Shown: positions 7,991 through 17,300 of the stretch, one piece after another
Position numbering within the stretch: the first letter of the stretch is position 1
Layout: each line of letters opens with the position of its first letter
Assembly: GCA_905372095.1 (NCBI GenBank)
Contig: CAJPNK010000004.1
Location: forward strand, 3,115-67,114
Length of the DNA: 64,000 bases
Direction of reading: 5' to 3'
From: Candidatus Saccharimonadota bacterium
GTDB lineage: Bacteria; Patescibacteriota; Saccharimonadia; Saccharimonadales; Saccharimonadaceae
Program-made: the position numbers and the translations under genes
Notes under the pieces: model-generated
What the model was told of the DNA's origin: nothing
The model's database searches: none
The model's input: the letters and a program-made list of their open reading frames with translations, nothing else

Positions 7991-9217
7991 ATGCAAGAAC
8001 AATCTCGATATGCAGTTGGTATAGATGTCGGAACTACGATGATTCGGTGCGTGGTCGGGCATGTAGATACGACGACTGGCACGCCGACAATCGTTGGCGT
8101 TGGCGAATACCCGAACAGTGGTATGCGCAAAGGTTCGGTCTCGAACTTGAACGGACCGTCCGAGGCGATTGATAAGGCTCTGGGCGATGCTGAGCGAATG
8201 AGCGGCTACCAAGTCAACGATGCGACTGTTAGTATAAATGGCTCGCACATTATGAGTACGCGTACTGACGGTATGATTGCCGTTGGTATGGCTGACCACG
8301 AAGTTAACGAAGACGATCTTTATCGCATAGAAGATGTTGCAACGACTGGCAAAGTGCCAGCTAACCGCAAAATATTGAAAGTCGTACCGTTTAGCTACAC
8401 GATTGACGGGCAGGGCGGAGTTAAGAACCCGCTAGGCATGACGGGCACGCGCCTTGAGATTAGCGCTAATGTGGTGTCGGCGATGGCGCCGTATGTAGTA
8501 AATCTCGAAAAGGCGGTTGAGGGCGCTACTGTGCGGCCGAATGACGTGGTACCGTCGGTGATGGCAGCGGCTAAGGCTGTGCTAGACGATTCTCAGATGG
8601 AAAATGGCGTGGCAGTGATCGATCTCGGTGGGGCGACTACTGGCGTAGCAATCTATGAAGAGGGTGACCTGCAATATATTGGCGTGGTACCGTATGGCGG
8701 CATTAATATAACGAACGACTTGGCGATTGGACTGAAAATTGATCCAGAAATAGCTGGAGAAGTAAAGCTAAAACATGCATCGGCTACTAACCGCAACAAA
8801 TCTAGCAAAGTTTCGATTAAACACGATGGTGAGAGTCTAGAATTTGATATTGCCGATATCGATGAAATTGTTGAGGCGCGGTTAGAAGAGATTTTTGAAG
8901 CGGTTAACAAAGAATTGAAGAAAGCTGGCCGTGCCGGACGCCTGCCGAGCGGTGCTGTTCTAACGGGCGGGACAGCTAATATGAAAGGTATCGTTGAATT
9001 TGCCAAAGCCCAGCTCGGTGTAGCTGTTCGTAAAGGTAAAGCTAAGGGTTATGGCGGCGTGGTCGATAATGTTGATAAACCTGAATTCGCGGCGGCAATT
9101 GGCTTAATGTTGGTTGATATTAATCCTGACGGCTATCATAGTGCTGCGGTTGATTCTAGCAAGTCGGGCAGTAAAGGCGGGCTTTTCCGTTCGCTATTTA
9201 ACAGGTTTCGGCCATAG
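7991..9217 (+). CDS. ftsA: Cell division protein FtsA
   Basis: Actin-like ATPase that tethers FtsZ to the membrane and recruits the divisome. 408 residues with actin-fold motifs: VGIDVGTTMIRCVVG (phosphate 1, about 9-23), VIDLGGATTGVAIYEEGD (phosphate 2, about 209-226) and VLTGGTANMKG (adenosine motif, about 322-332). The C-terminal SLFNRFRP is a basic amphipathic stretch of the membrane-targeting type. It is followed 48 nt later by ftsZ, the classic order. Confidence 0.95.
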   Translation: MQEQSRYAVGIDVGTTMIRCVVGHVDTTTGTPTIVGVGEYPNSGMRKGSVSNLNGPSEAIDKALGDAERMSGYQVNDATVSINGSHIMSTRTDGMIAVGMADHEVNEDDLYRIEDVATTGKVPANRKILKVVPFSYTIDGQGGVKNPLGMTGTRLEISANVVSAMAPYVVNLEKAVEGATVRPNDVVPSVMAAAKAVLDDSQMENGVAVIDLGGATTGVAIYEEGDLQYIGVVPYGGINITNDLAIGLKIDPEIAGEVKLKHASATNRNKSSKVSIKHDGESLEFDIADIDEIVEARLEEIFEAVNKELKKAGRAGRLPSGAVLTGGTANMKGIVEFAKAQLGVAVRKGKAKGYGGVVDNVDKPEFAAAIGLMLVDINPDGYHSAAVDSSKSGSKGGLFRSLFNRFRP

Positions 9218-9265
9218 GTGATATACTAGAAATAAGATCCAGAGAATAAGGGGTAAGGAGTTGTA

Positions 9266-10468
9266 ATGCCAGAGGTAAAACCGAGCGAAATCCAAACATT
9301 CGCAAGCATCAAAGTCGTTGGCGTCGGCGGCGCCGGCGGTTCGGCGGTTAACCGTATGAAAGACGCGGGGCTAAATGGCGTCCAGTTTATAGCTATGAAT
9401 ACAGACGCGCAGGCTTTGCATAATTCAAAAGCTGATGTCAAAATTCACTTGGGCCATAATACAACGAATGGTTTGGGAGCTGGTGCCGATCCAGCCGTTG
9501 GTGAAGCAGCAGCCCGCGAGTCGATTGATGAAATTCGCGAATCGCTAGAGGGAGCCGATATGGTGTTTGTGACGATTGGTGCTGGCGGTGGAACTGGCTC
9601 GGGAGCGGGTCATGTGGTAGCTGAAGTAGCGCGCGATCTCGGTATTTTGACTGTTGGCGTGGCTACCAAGCCGTTTAGCTTCGAAGGTGAAAAGCGCCGG
9701 GCTAATGCTGAATGGGCGATTGCTCAGTTGGGCCGGCAAGTCGATACACTAATTTCTATCCCGAATGATCGACTGCTGCAAACTATTGACCGACGAACAC
9801 CACTGCTTGAGACTTTCAAGATTGCCGATGATGTACTGCGCCAAGGTGTGCAGGGTATTTCAGAGCTGATAACTGAGCATGGTTTGATTAATCTCGACTT
9901 TGCCGATGTCAAAGCCATCATGAGTAATGCTGGATCAGCGTTAATGGGTATCGGCCGGGCTAGTGGTGAAGGCCGGGCAGCACAAGCAGCACAGCAAGCA
10001 ATTGAATCGCCGCTGATTGAGGTATCGATTGATGGTGCTAAGGGTGTACTCTTTAACGTTACTGGCGGTTACGATATGAGTATGGCGGAAATTCAAGAAG
10101 CTGCCGAGATCATCACGAGCGCTGTTAGCCCAGATGCTAATATTATATTCGGTGCCACCTTGAAGCCAGAATTAGAAGACGAGTTAATTATCACCGTGAT
10201 CGCGACTGGCTTTGATAATGCATACTATCAGCAGCAGGCAGAGGAATTGACGGCGCCAGTAGAACAAGCGCCAGCTGTTCAAACGCAATCAATTAGCGAA
10301 GCTGTCGATGACATCGATATGGACTTATCGCATCAGTCGGCAGCAGCACAATTTGCTAGCGAGGATACAGCAGATATATGGGGCAGTTCGGTTGATGAGG
10401 ATGACGAAGACGATACGCCAGCCTTTTTGCGGCGTCGCCGAAAAAATAAGCACAACGACGAGGACTAA
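9266..10468 (+). CDS. ftsZ: Cell division GTPase FtsZ
   Basis: Tubulin-like GTPase forming the Z-ring. 400 residues: VVGVGGAGGSAVNRM (17-31), tubulin signature GGGTGSG (107-113), and a T7-loop NLDFADVKAIM near 210. After an acidic linker (about 320-380) the C-terminal peptide DTPAFLRRRRK matches the conserved tail that binds FtsA. An AAGGAG site lies about 6 nt before the ATG, so unlike ftsA it uses a Shine-Dalgarno start. nrdR begins at the very next base after its stop. Confidence 0.97.
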   Translation: MPEVKPSEIQTFASIKVVGVGGAGGSAVNRMKDAGLNGVQFIAMNTDAQALHNSKADVKIHLGHNTTNGLGAGADPAVGEAAARESIDEIRESLEGADMVFVTIGAGGGTGSGAGHVVAEVARDLGILTVGVATKPFSFEGEKRRANAEWAIAQLGRQVDTLISIPNDRLLQTIDRRTPLLETFKIADDVLRQGVQGISELITEHGLINLDFADVKAIMSNAGSALMGIGRASGEGRAAQAAQQAIESPLIEVSIDGAKGVLFNVTGGYDMSMAEIQEAAEIITSAVSPDANIIFGATLKPELEDELIITVIATGFDNAYYQQQAEELTAPVEQAPAVQTQSISEAVDDIDMDLSHQSAAAQFASEDTADIWGSSVDEDDEDDTPAFLRRRRKNKHNDED

Positions 10469-10921
10469 ATGAAAGGGATTAAAATCGGCAACAGTCGCGT
10501 ACTAGAGTCGAGAGAATCGGCTGACGGTATTACGATTCGCCGCCGCCGAGAAACCCCCGATGGCAAGCGTTTTACGACGTATGAGCGAATCGAACGTCCG
10601 AATTTGGCAGTTATTAAATCTAGCGGAGCTCGCGAATTGTTTGAGCGGGCCAAGTTAGCAAATTCTATCCGCCGTTCAGTTGGTAAGTTCTTCAAATCGG
10701 AAGTTGAACTGGAGGAAATAATTGATGCCGTGGAAGATCGCGCTCATAGCTTGGGTGAGAGCGAAATTGAGTCTCGTTTGATTGGTGAGTTTGTGCTTGA
10801 CGAGTTGGCCAAGCGCAACGAAGTGGCGTACGTGCGGTTTGCTAGCGTGTTTCAAAAATTTAAGACGCTAGATGATTTCGTCAAAATATTAGAGCAGCGC
10901 CGCCAGAAAGGGCAGGAATAA
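10469..10921 (+). CDS. nrdR: NrdR-type repressor lacking all zinc-ribbon cysteines
   Basis: NrdR represses ribonucleotide reductase genes when dATP is high. 150 residues align over the full family length: SRVLESR, GITIRRRRE, KRFTTYERIE, the ATP-cone start AVIKSSGARELFERAKL, and the C-terminal EVAYVRFASVFQKF. The normal N-terminal CxxC...CxxC zinc ribbon is gone: the first pair is replaced by MKGIKIGNSR and the second by ETPDGKR, leaving no cysteine in the domain. The arginines and RFTTYE expected at the DNA are retained. DNA binding without zinc, or loss of repression, are both possible. Confidence 0.85.
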   Translation: MKGIKIGNSRVLESRESADGITIRRRRETPDGKRFTTYERIERPNLAVIKSSGARELFERAKLANSIRRSVGKFFKSEVELEEIIDAVEDRAHSLGESEIESRLIGEFVLDELAKRNEVAYVRFASVFQKFKTLDDFVKILEQRRQKGQE

Positions 10922-11178
10922 TGCGGGTAGTCGTAGTGTACCGGACGGAAAGCGATTACGCGCGCCGAGTTATAGATTTTTTGCATGACTTTAATCGGCA
11001 GACAGGGCATACGATTGAGGAAATTGACCCAGATTCGGCTGAGGGCAGTGATTTTTGCCGGACGTATGATATCGTTGAATATCCGACTATTGTCGCCTTG
11101 AGCGCCGATAGCCAGATGCAAAATATGTGGCGCGGGCTGCCTCTGCCAACGATTAGCGAGGTAAGTTTTTATGTTTGA
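10921..11178 (+). CDS. Thioredoxin-fold protein without a CxxC site
   Basis: 85 residues with a short thioredoxin/glutaredoxin pattern: strand MRVVVVYRTESDYARRVIDF, helix, IEEIDPDSAE, then the cis-proline motif YDIVEYPTIVAL (about 50-61). The place of the redox CxxC is taken by RTESDYA; a single Cys (DFCRTYD) remains. It overlaps nrdR by one base at the stop/start and overlaps the VKOR gene by 8 nt, so it is probably a partner of VKOR, but a direct thiol exchange role is not supported. Confidence 0.6.
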   Translation: MRVVVVYRTESDYARRVIDFLHDFNRQTGHTIEEIDPDSAEGSDFCRTYDIVEYPTIVALSADSQMQNMWRGLPLPTISEVSFYV

Positions 11179-11779
11179 GAAGTTGTGCAGGCGGCTGCCA
11201 GGTAAAGAGTCAAAGCGCCAACAGTTGGCGGCGCTGTTGATGCTGGTCGGCAGCGGCTTGGGCTTGTTGGCTTCGTTTGTATTATCGATTGAATCGCTGA
11301 CGCTCGCTAAAAATTCGCATGCCGTGTTGAACTGCGACTTGAACGCGGCGATGAGTTGTTCGACGGTGGCGAACCATTGGTCGGCGGCGCCGCTTGGCTT
11401 TCCTAATAGTTTTATTGGTATGATGACGCTGCCGGTGATGGTGACAATTGCGGTGGCGCTGCTAGCGGGCGCGAAGTTCCCGAAGTGGTTTATGTGGGGC
11501 GCGCAGCTTGGCGCGGTGGCGGGCTTGCTGTTTGCTGGTTGGATGTTTTATATGAGTTATGTTGAGATTGGCGCGTTGTGCCCGTGGTGTTTGACGCTGG
11601 ACGCGGGTATGCTGCTGATTTTTTATGGACTAACCAGGCACAATGTTTTGAACAAAATTATTGAACACCGCGGGTTGCGACGGTTTGTTGACAAGGGCTA
11701 CGATACGTTAGTGCTAGCCTCGGTGGCGTCGCTGATAATTATGGCGATTTTAGCGAAGTTTGGTAGTCAGATTGTCTAG
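11171..11779 (+). CDS. Vitamin K epoxide reductase (VKOR) family protein
   Basis: Membrane quinone reductase that re-oxidises disulfide-forming partners (a DsbB substitute). 202 residues with about five hydrophobic helices. The loop pair Cys55 and Cys63 (NCDLNAAMSC) and the active CPWC (137-140) are all present, as is the conserved Ser/Asn region SFIG after the loop. The presence suggests oxidative folding of exported proteins in this organism. It overlaps the thioredoxin-fold gene upstream. Confidence 0.88.
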   Translation: MFEKLCRRLPGKESKRQQLAALLMLVGSGLGLLASFVLSIESLTLAKNSHAVLNCDLNAAMSCSTVANHWSAAPLGFPNSFIGMMTLPVMVTIAVALLAGAKFPKWFMWGAQLGAVAGLLFAGWMFYMSYVEIGALCPWCLTLDAGMLLIFYGLTRHNVLNKIIEHRGLRRFVDKGYDTLVLASVASLIIMAILAKFGSQIV

Positions 11780-11872
11780 TTCAGATAATTTAGCGGTTGG
11801 TTATGGCAATGAAGAAGTTGTTGCCGGAAGCGATGATTTTACTAGCTGTGATTGATATGCCATAATGATGGT

Positions 11873-12556
11873 ATGAAGAAAAATTTTCTTGTTAGAGCGT
11901 TCTTTGGCGTTACCATTGCAGCGTTCGGCGGGGTTCTGTTACTAAAGAACCTCGAGATTATCAAGTTTGATAGCTGGCACGTATTTTGGGGAACGGTTTG
12001 GGCAGCCGGTCTGATTTTGGCTGGTCTGATGACGATATTCAGTTCTCGCAGGGCCTCGCTGCGGGTGTGGGGATTACTGCTAATGACTATCGGTGTGTCA
12101 ATTGGCTTGGGCGCTTACGGTGTAATTAATATTAGCGTTTGGAAAATATTTTGGCCGGTGATGTTGATTGCCATCGGCTTAATGGTAAGTGTCGGTTCAG
12201 GCGGCCGCAAGCGGTCTAAAAAATCGGCTGCTGCTGATAGCGGTAGTGAAAAAATTGCGATTTTTTACGGTGAAGAGTCGCGAGTGAAAGGCGATTATAC
12301 TGGCGGTTCGGTAACGGCTATATTTGGCGGCGTGGAGTTGGATTTGCGCCAAGCGAAAATTAAGGACGGCGCGGTCATCGACGTCTTTACGTTTTGCGGC
12401 GGTGTCAACATCAATATGCCTGACGACGTAATCGTTAAAAACGAAGTTCACGGCATTTTGGGCGGCAGCGAGGATAAAACAGTATCTAAATCTTCCGCCA
12501 AAAAGACAATCTATCTGCGCGGCGAGTGCGTTTTGGGCGGTTTGGAAGTAAAATGA
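11873..12556 (+). CDS. LiaF-like membrane protein
   Basis: 227 residues. Three or four N-terminal transmembrane segments (about 1-110, LiaI/LiaF-TM-like, VFWGTVWAAGLILAGLM and FWPVMLIAIGLMVS) followed by a soluble beta-repeat domain with IFGGVELDLRQAKIKDGAVI and FCGGVNINMPDDVIV (about 143-190), characteristic of the LiaF C-terminal domain linked to envelope stress sensing. No liaS/liaR pair is adjacent. ATG 11873 was preferred to an upstream TTG because a CATAAT box (11861-11866) sits 6 nt before it. Confidence 0.75.
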   Translation: MKKNFLVRAFFGVTIAAFGGVLLLKNLEIIKFDSWHVFWGTVWAAGLILAGLMTIFSSRRASLRVWGLLLMTIGVSIGLGAYGVINISVWKIFWPVMLIAIGLMVSVGSGGRKRSKKSAAADSGSEKIAIFYGEESRVKGDYTGGSVTAIFGGVELDLRQAKIKDGAVIDVFTFCGGVNINMPDDVIVKNEVHGILGGSEDKTVSKSSAKKTIYLRGECVLGGLEVK

Positions 12557-12580
12557 TTTAGTTTGGATTGGCTCGAGATA

Positions 12581-12625
12581 ACGCTATATCTAGTATGCTT
12601 ACGCTAGATATAGCGTATTTTAATT
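12581..12625 (+). terminator. Intrinsic terminator after the LiaF-like gene
   Basis: Perfect 13-bp arms (12581-12593 and 12604-12616) around a 10-nt loop, followed by an AT-rich tail ATTTTAATTTT. It insulates the upstream operon from the T-box leader. Confidence 0.8.
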
Positions 12626-12639
12626 TTATGTAGTAGAAT

Positions 12640-12877
12640 GTGAGTAGGGCGTTTTCGCGTGTGCTGGCTGTTGTGGCAGCGCGGCGAAGTGAGCGGCTAT
12701 CAACCGTGAAGCCTGCGGGAAGAAATTGGCTTTTATCAGCTGATATTAGACTCCGCCGTGAGCTTGCGTAAATAGCATAAGAAAGAGCTAAAAGAATCAC
12801 TTCTTTTGGAATCGAGATGGTACCGTCCGTTTGAAACACCTCCAGCGGATTCTCGAAGTCAAAAGAGGTGATTTTTT
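12640..12877 (+). promoter_or_regulatory. T-box-like tRNA-sensing leader upstream of the ileS operon
   Basis: The 3' part is a textbook T-box antiterminator: TCGAGA (12812-12817) and GTCCG (12825-12829) flank a 7-nt bulge TGGTACC (12818-12824, the tRNA NCCA-binding sequence) and pair with CGGAT (12846-12850) and TCTCGA (12851-12856). Directly upstream is a stem III-like hairpin with 7-bp arms (12790-12796, 12801-12807). At the 5' end an AGTAG motif (12643-12647) opens a Stem I whose base pairs with 12712-12716; ATC at 12699-12701, an isoleucine codon, lies on the 3' side of the internal loop where a specifier belongs. CACCTC (12837-12842) can pair with GAGGTG (12865-12870) followed by six Ts, an attenuator hairpin that is incompatible with the antiterminator. 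Specifier assignment is by eye. A TAGAAT (12634-12639) might be its -10 box. Confidence 0.75.
12837..12877 (+). terminator. Attenuator hairpin of the T-box leader
   Basis: Six-bp stem CACCTC/GAGGTG with a T6 run at 12872-12877. The loop holds the 3' strand of the antiterminator, so the two structures should exclude each other. Confidence 0.55.
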
Positions 12878-12894
12878 GAAAGGAAATAATACTA

Positions 12895-13479
12895 GTGCCA
12901 GCTAGCAAACAAGAGTTGCTTAAAGATACCAACGGCGAATGCTCGCTTAATCCTAATAAATATACGCCTGTTATTGAGGTAGTGTCGCCCGGCAGCAGCT
13001 CATTTACTCGCCTTAAAAAAGAGATGTATATCTCTGATGATTATGAAGCGGAGCTGCGCAATCTAGCTAAACAGAAAAAGCCGGTGGTGTTGGCGGTAGA
13101 GGCGGGTGGACGCTATGTTGGCAGAGTGACCTTGCGGCATGATTGGGGCGATGAAACCCCTATCATTGAAAAGGATTTTCCGGGTTTACCGCAAATCAAT
13201 GCGCTGGAAATTGACGAGAATTATCGACGTCAAGGCTTGGCAACTATGCTTGTCACGGCAGCAGAAAATGAAGCCCGCCGCCAAGGCTTTTCTATGATTG
13301 GACTGGGTGTTGAAATCTCAAATGAGCCAGCGAAAAGACTATACGAAAAACTAGGTTACAGCTATCAGCAGGTTGGCGGTAGCGATACGTATGATTTTCT
13401 CTTCGGCAAGCCTAATCCGCAGGTATATAAGCTACGGTTAATGACAAAATCGTTGCAAACAGAGGCAAATCATGACTGA
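12895..13479 (+). CDS. GNAT-family N-acetyltransferase
   Basis: 194 residues. Acetyl-CoA motif A is clear: INALEIDENYRRQGLATML (RxxGxA type, about 98-116), and the C-terminal NEPAKRLYEKLGY signature follows (about 144-156). The substrate is unknown. The start is GTG at 12895 with AAAGGA 8-9 nt upstream; it is the first gene after the T-box-like leader and overlaps the next gene by 8 nt, so its expression may follow tRNA-Ile charging. Confidence 0.8.
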   Translation: MPASKQELLKDTNGECSLNPNKYTPVIEVVSPGSSSFTRLKKEMYISDDYEAELRNLAKQKKPVVLAVEAGGRYVGRVTLRHDWGDETPIIEKDFPGLPQINALEIDENYRRQGLATMLVTAAENEARRQGFSMIGLGVEISNEPAKRLYEKLGYSYQQVGGSDTYDFLFGKPNPQVYKLRLMTKSLQTEANHD

Positions 13480-14266
13480 TCAGCATCAAGAATGGCTAGA
13501 TTTTGCGAAAAGCGTGGCGCTGGAGGCGGGCGATATTATGCGAAAATATTTTGGCAAAAAACCAGACTCCCATTTCAAAACAAACAATACAATCGTGACT
13601 GTTGCTGATGAGGAGATTAACGATCTCGTCATTAAGCGGGTAACTGAGCGATATCCAGCCCACGATATTGACGGCGAAGAGGCGAGTCAGCGCCGTGGTT
13701 CAAAATATGTTTGGGCTTGCGATCCAATTGACGGTACTGCTTCGTTTATAATGGGATTGCCTGTGTCGGTGTTTTCTCTGGCGCTAGTGATTGATGGTCA
13801 GCCAGAGGTTGGTGTGATTTATGCGCCGTTTAGCGACCATCTGTACTGGGCGTCACGTGGTCGTGGCGCGTACATGAACAGCCAGCCGATTCACGTTAGT
13901 CAGCATAGTCTGGATGACCGCGTGGAGATGAATGTTGATTGGTGGCCGAGCGCTCAATGGGATGTGATGCAGGTCGTTCATGATATTGCTTATGAAAAAG
14001 ATGTGTATGTAACGACGGTTAGTAGTACAACGCACGCTGCGGCGCTGGTGGCGCGCGGCGAGTTTGTTGCGTCAGTATTCACTGGTACGAAGGGTAAAAA
14101 CGTTGACATTGCGGCAGCAAAAGTCATCGTCGAGGAAGCTGGCGGTAAGGTGACTGATCTTTTCGGCCGGGAGCAGCGGTACGATCAGGATACCTGCGGT
14201 GCTGTATTAAGCAATGGAATCGTTCATGAAGAGATAGTAAAAGCGATGAGGAAATTAATAGAATGA
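13472..14266 (+). CDS. Inositol-monophosphatase family phosphatase
   Basis: Mg-dependent phosphatase of the IMPase/FBPase/CysQ superfamily, 264 residues. Metal ligands are visible: DGEEAS (about 70-75), WACDPIDGTASF (about 87-98, the DPIDGT signature) and GKNVDIAAAKVIVEEAGG (about 209-226, second Asp). The ASRGRGAYMN motif is also typical. Substrate cannot be fixed from sequence: inositol phosphate, PAP or a sugar phosphate are possible. It overlaps the GNAT gene and is followed by ileS 76 nt later. Confidence 0.85.
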   Translation: MTDQHQEWLDFAKSVALEAGDIMRKYFGKKPDSHFKTNNTIVTVADEEINDLVIKRVTERYPAHDIDGEEASQRRGSKYVWACDPIDGTASFIMGLPVSVFSLALVIDGQPEVGVIYAPFSDHLYWASRGRGAYMNSQPIHVSQHSLDDRVEMNVDWWPSAQWDVMQVVHDIAYEKDVYVTTVSSTTHAAALVARGEFVASVFTGTKGKNVDIAAAKVIVEEAGGKVTDLFGREQRYDQDTCGAVLSNGIVHEEIVKAMRKLIE

Positions 14267-14342
14267 TGAACAGGGAATAGGAAAATTTGATTAATAATTT
14301 TAAGCAAAAGCAGTGAATATAAGGTAGATAAGGAGGAAAAGT

Positions 14343-17300
14343 ATGAAATTCAAACACGGAACACGCCGCCGGGCGGCAGAATATGAAAAAGATTGGGTGC
14401 AGCGCTGGAAGATTGACCAGACGTTTGAAAAGTCAGTGGCGCAGCGGTCGGCGGATAACGCCTACGTCTTTTATGATGGGCCGCCGTTTATCACTGGCGT
14501 GCCGCACCACGGTACGCTGCTGAGCTCAATCGTTAAGGATGCGGTGCCGCGTTACTGGACGATGAAAGGCAAGCGCGTCGAGCGCCGCTGGGGCTGGGAC
14601 TGTCATGGGTTGCCAGCAGAGAATTTCGTTGAAAAGCAGATGAATATTATGGATCGGCGACAGATTGTGACGAGTAGCGACCAGCCAGCGCCGCTGGATA
14701 AGGACGGTAATCCTTTGCCAACTATCAGTCTGGAAAAATACATTACCAAGGCGCGCGAAAGCATGGTGGCCAATAGCGAGACGTGGCAGGGGGTAATTGA
14801 CCGTATCGGCCGCTGGGTGGATTTCAAAGGCGCCTACCGCACCATGGACAAGAATTTTATGGAGAGCGTCTGGTGGGCATTCAAACAGCTGTACGAGGTT
14901 GGCAAAATCTACGAAGGCGAAAAGGTGCTGATGTACGACACGAAGTTCGCTACCCCGGTCAGCAAGGCTGAAGTGACTATGGATAACGACGCCTACCAGA
15001 CGGTGACTGATCCGAGTGTGTATGTGAAATTTAAGCTGCTTAGTGGTAACACGAGGCGCAAGATAACGTTAGATAAAAGTTCAAAGATCTTGTTTGTGTG
15101 CAATGCAAATGTTGTCCGTTCGCAGATGGCGCAGGCTTTTTATAATCACTTCACCAAGACACAGAATGCCGATTCGGCTGGTGTTAACGCAGAGAAGTAT
15201 TCTACCGATAAGATACCGACAGTTGCTGATTTTGATGCTCATCTCGTTGCTAAGAATCTTGATCCGCTGACGGTTATTGACTTAATGCGAGAGAAAGGTA
15301 TCGAAGTTGGAGCTAGTCAACGGACACAGTTGACGAAGGATATGCTGCGTGATTACGACCTAGTTGTCAATATCGCTAATCGCAACCAGACACCTGATTG
15401 GCTAAAGGGTGATAACGTCGTTTGGTGGAAGATAGAGGACCCTCACGCCGAAAGTCGAGAGCTGGCAGAATTGGCGTGCGACGAAATCGAAAAGCGAGTC
15501 AAGAAGTTGATTAGCGGTGAAGTAGTTGATGATACTCAAAAGCCAGTAGACTTCGACGAATGCGAGAGGAGTTATGTCGGTGCTTTGTTGGTGGATACGA
15601 ATGACAAACTCATTACGCAGCAGCGAGATGATAGGCCGGGCATCACGAATCCGGGTATGGTGAGTCTCTTTGGCGGGACGAGCCATGAGGGTGAGTCGCC
15701 AATTGAGACGCTGCGCCGTGAGCTTCAGGAGGAACTTGAGCTTGAAGTAAATTCGAATAATCTATTGCTGCAGACCGTCAAGCACGAAAATGGAACGAAT
15801 GTTGCATGCTCCATCTATATTGTTACTGGTGTGGACGCTGAAAAACTCAAATTACACGAGGGCGCAGGGTTTGCTACAGGTACACCAGAAGAGCTGCTAA
15901 ACCGTTCCGTGACGGCTGTAACTCAGCAGGCGATTGAAGCATTTGTTGAGGCTCGAGATTCTGTATCTGTCCTCGCCTGGACGACCACGCCATGGACATT
16001 GCCAGCCAACCTGATGCTGGCGGTCAATCCAGAGATGACGTACTGTGAGGTGCTGGTGGATGGCGAAAAGCTCATCATCGCCGAGGAAGCCCTGGAGCGC
16101 ACTCTGCAGGATGAAAAGCACCGGCCGCTTGATTATGAAGTGCTGCGCACTTTCCCAGGGAGCGAATTGGTGGGTAAGAAATACCAGCCGCTCGATACCG
16201 GCTCGACCTGGCCAGAGAATGACAAAATCCATACCATTTATGCAGCGGATTTTGTCTCGCACGAGTCGGGTACGGGCATCGTCCACATTGCACCGGCTTA
16301 TGGTGAGGACGACTTTGAGCTGGCCAAGCGCCACGGCATTAGCGCCTTCCACGTCATCGATGATAACGGCTACTACACCGATACCAATTACAAAGGCCTC
16401 GAGGTGTGGGACAATAACAAGTTCATCGCCAAAGACCTGAAAGAAAAGGGCGTGGTGTGGAAGATTGAGTACATTCGTCACGAATACCCGTTCAACCCGC
16501 GTAGCAAACAGCGCATCATGTACCGGGCCATCCCCAGCTGGTTCTTTGACATTCAGGGGCAAAAGCCGCTGATGCTGGAGCAGAACGAGCATATTAATTG
16601 GTTCCCGGCTCACCTCAAGCACGGCCGTTTTGCCAAAAATATCGAACAAGCGCCCGACTGGAACCTGAGCCGCGACCGCTTCTGGGCGACGGCTATGCCA
16701 GTGTGGAAGGGTGACCGCGGCACGGTGAGGGTGGTTGGCTCGTATGCAGAGTTGAAGGAGCTGAGCGGTGTGGCGCTGGATGATTACCACCGTCCGTGGG
16801 TGGATGACATCACCTTTGAAGTTGACGGTGAGACATTTACCCGCATCGATAAGGTGCTGGACTGTTGGTTCGAGAGCGGTAGTATGCCGTTCGCACAGCT
16901 GCATTATCCGTTTGAAAATCAGGCCAAGTTTGAGCAGAATTATCCGGCGGACTTCATCGTTGAGTACATTGGCCAGGTGCGGGCGTGGTTCTATTATGTG
17001 CATGCCGTTAATGTTGCCTTAGCAGAGATTGGTGCCTTTGGTGAGGCAGGTGCGCAACACAAAAACGCCTACAGCAACGTCATTACCACCGGTGTGGTGG
17101 CGGGCAATGACGGCCGCAAAATGAGTAAGTCACTCGGCAATTTTACCGATCCGAACGAGTTGATGGATAAGTTTAGCGCTGATTCCTTACGTTTCCTGCT
17201 ACTGAGTAGCCCGCTACTGAACGGTGAAGACTTTGCTTTGCACGACAAAGACGTTGGTGACGTGGCGCGTAAGCTCAGCATGATTTGGAATATGTATGAT

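Noticed and set aside
15050..15960. Intein inside ileS
   Set aside because: There is no Cys/Ser at the upstream junction in a block A context, no His-Asn at the downstream junction and no homing endonuclease motif; the insert instead has phosphatase and Nudix signatures.
15897..17003. Long minus-strand ORF of 368 codons opposite ileS
   Set aside because: It is a shadow of the GC-rich ileS codons: no ribosome-binding site, low-complexity composition and no recognisable domain.
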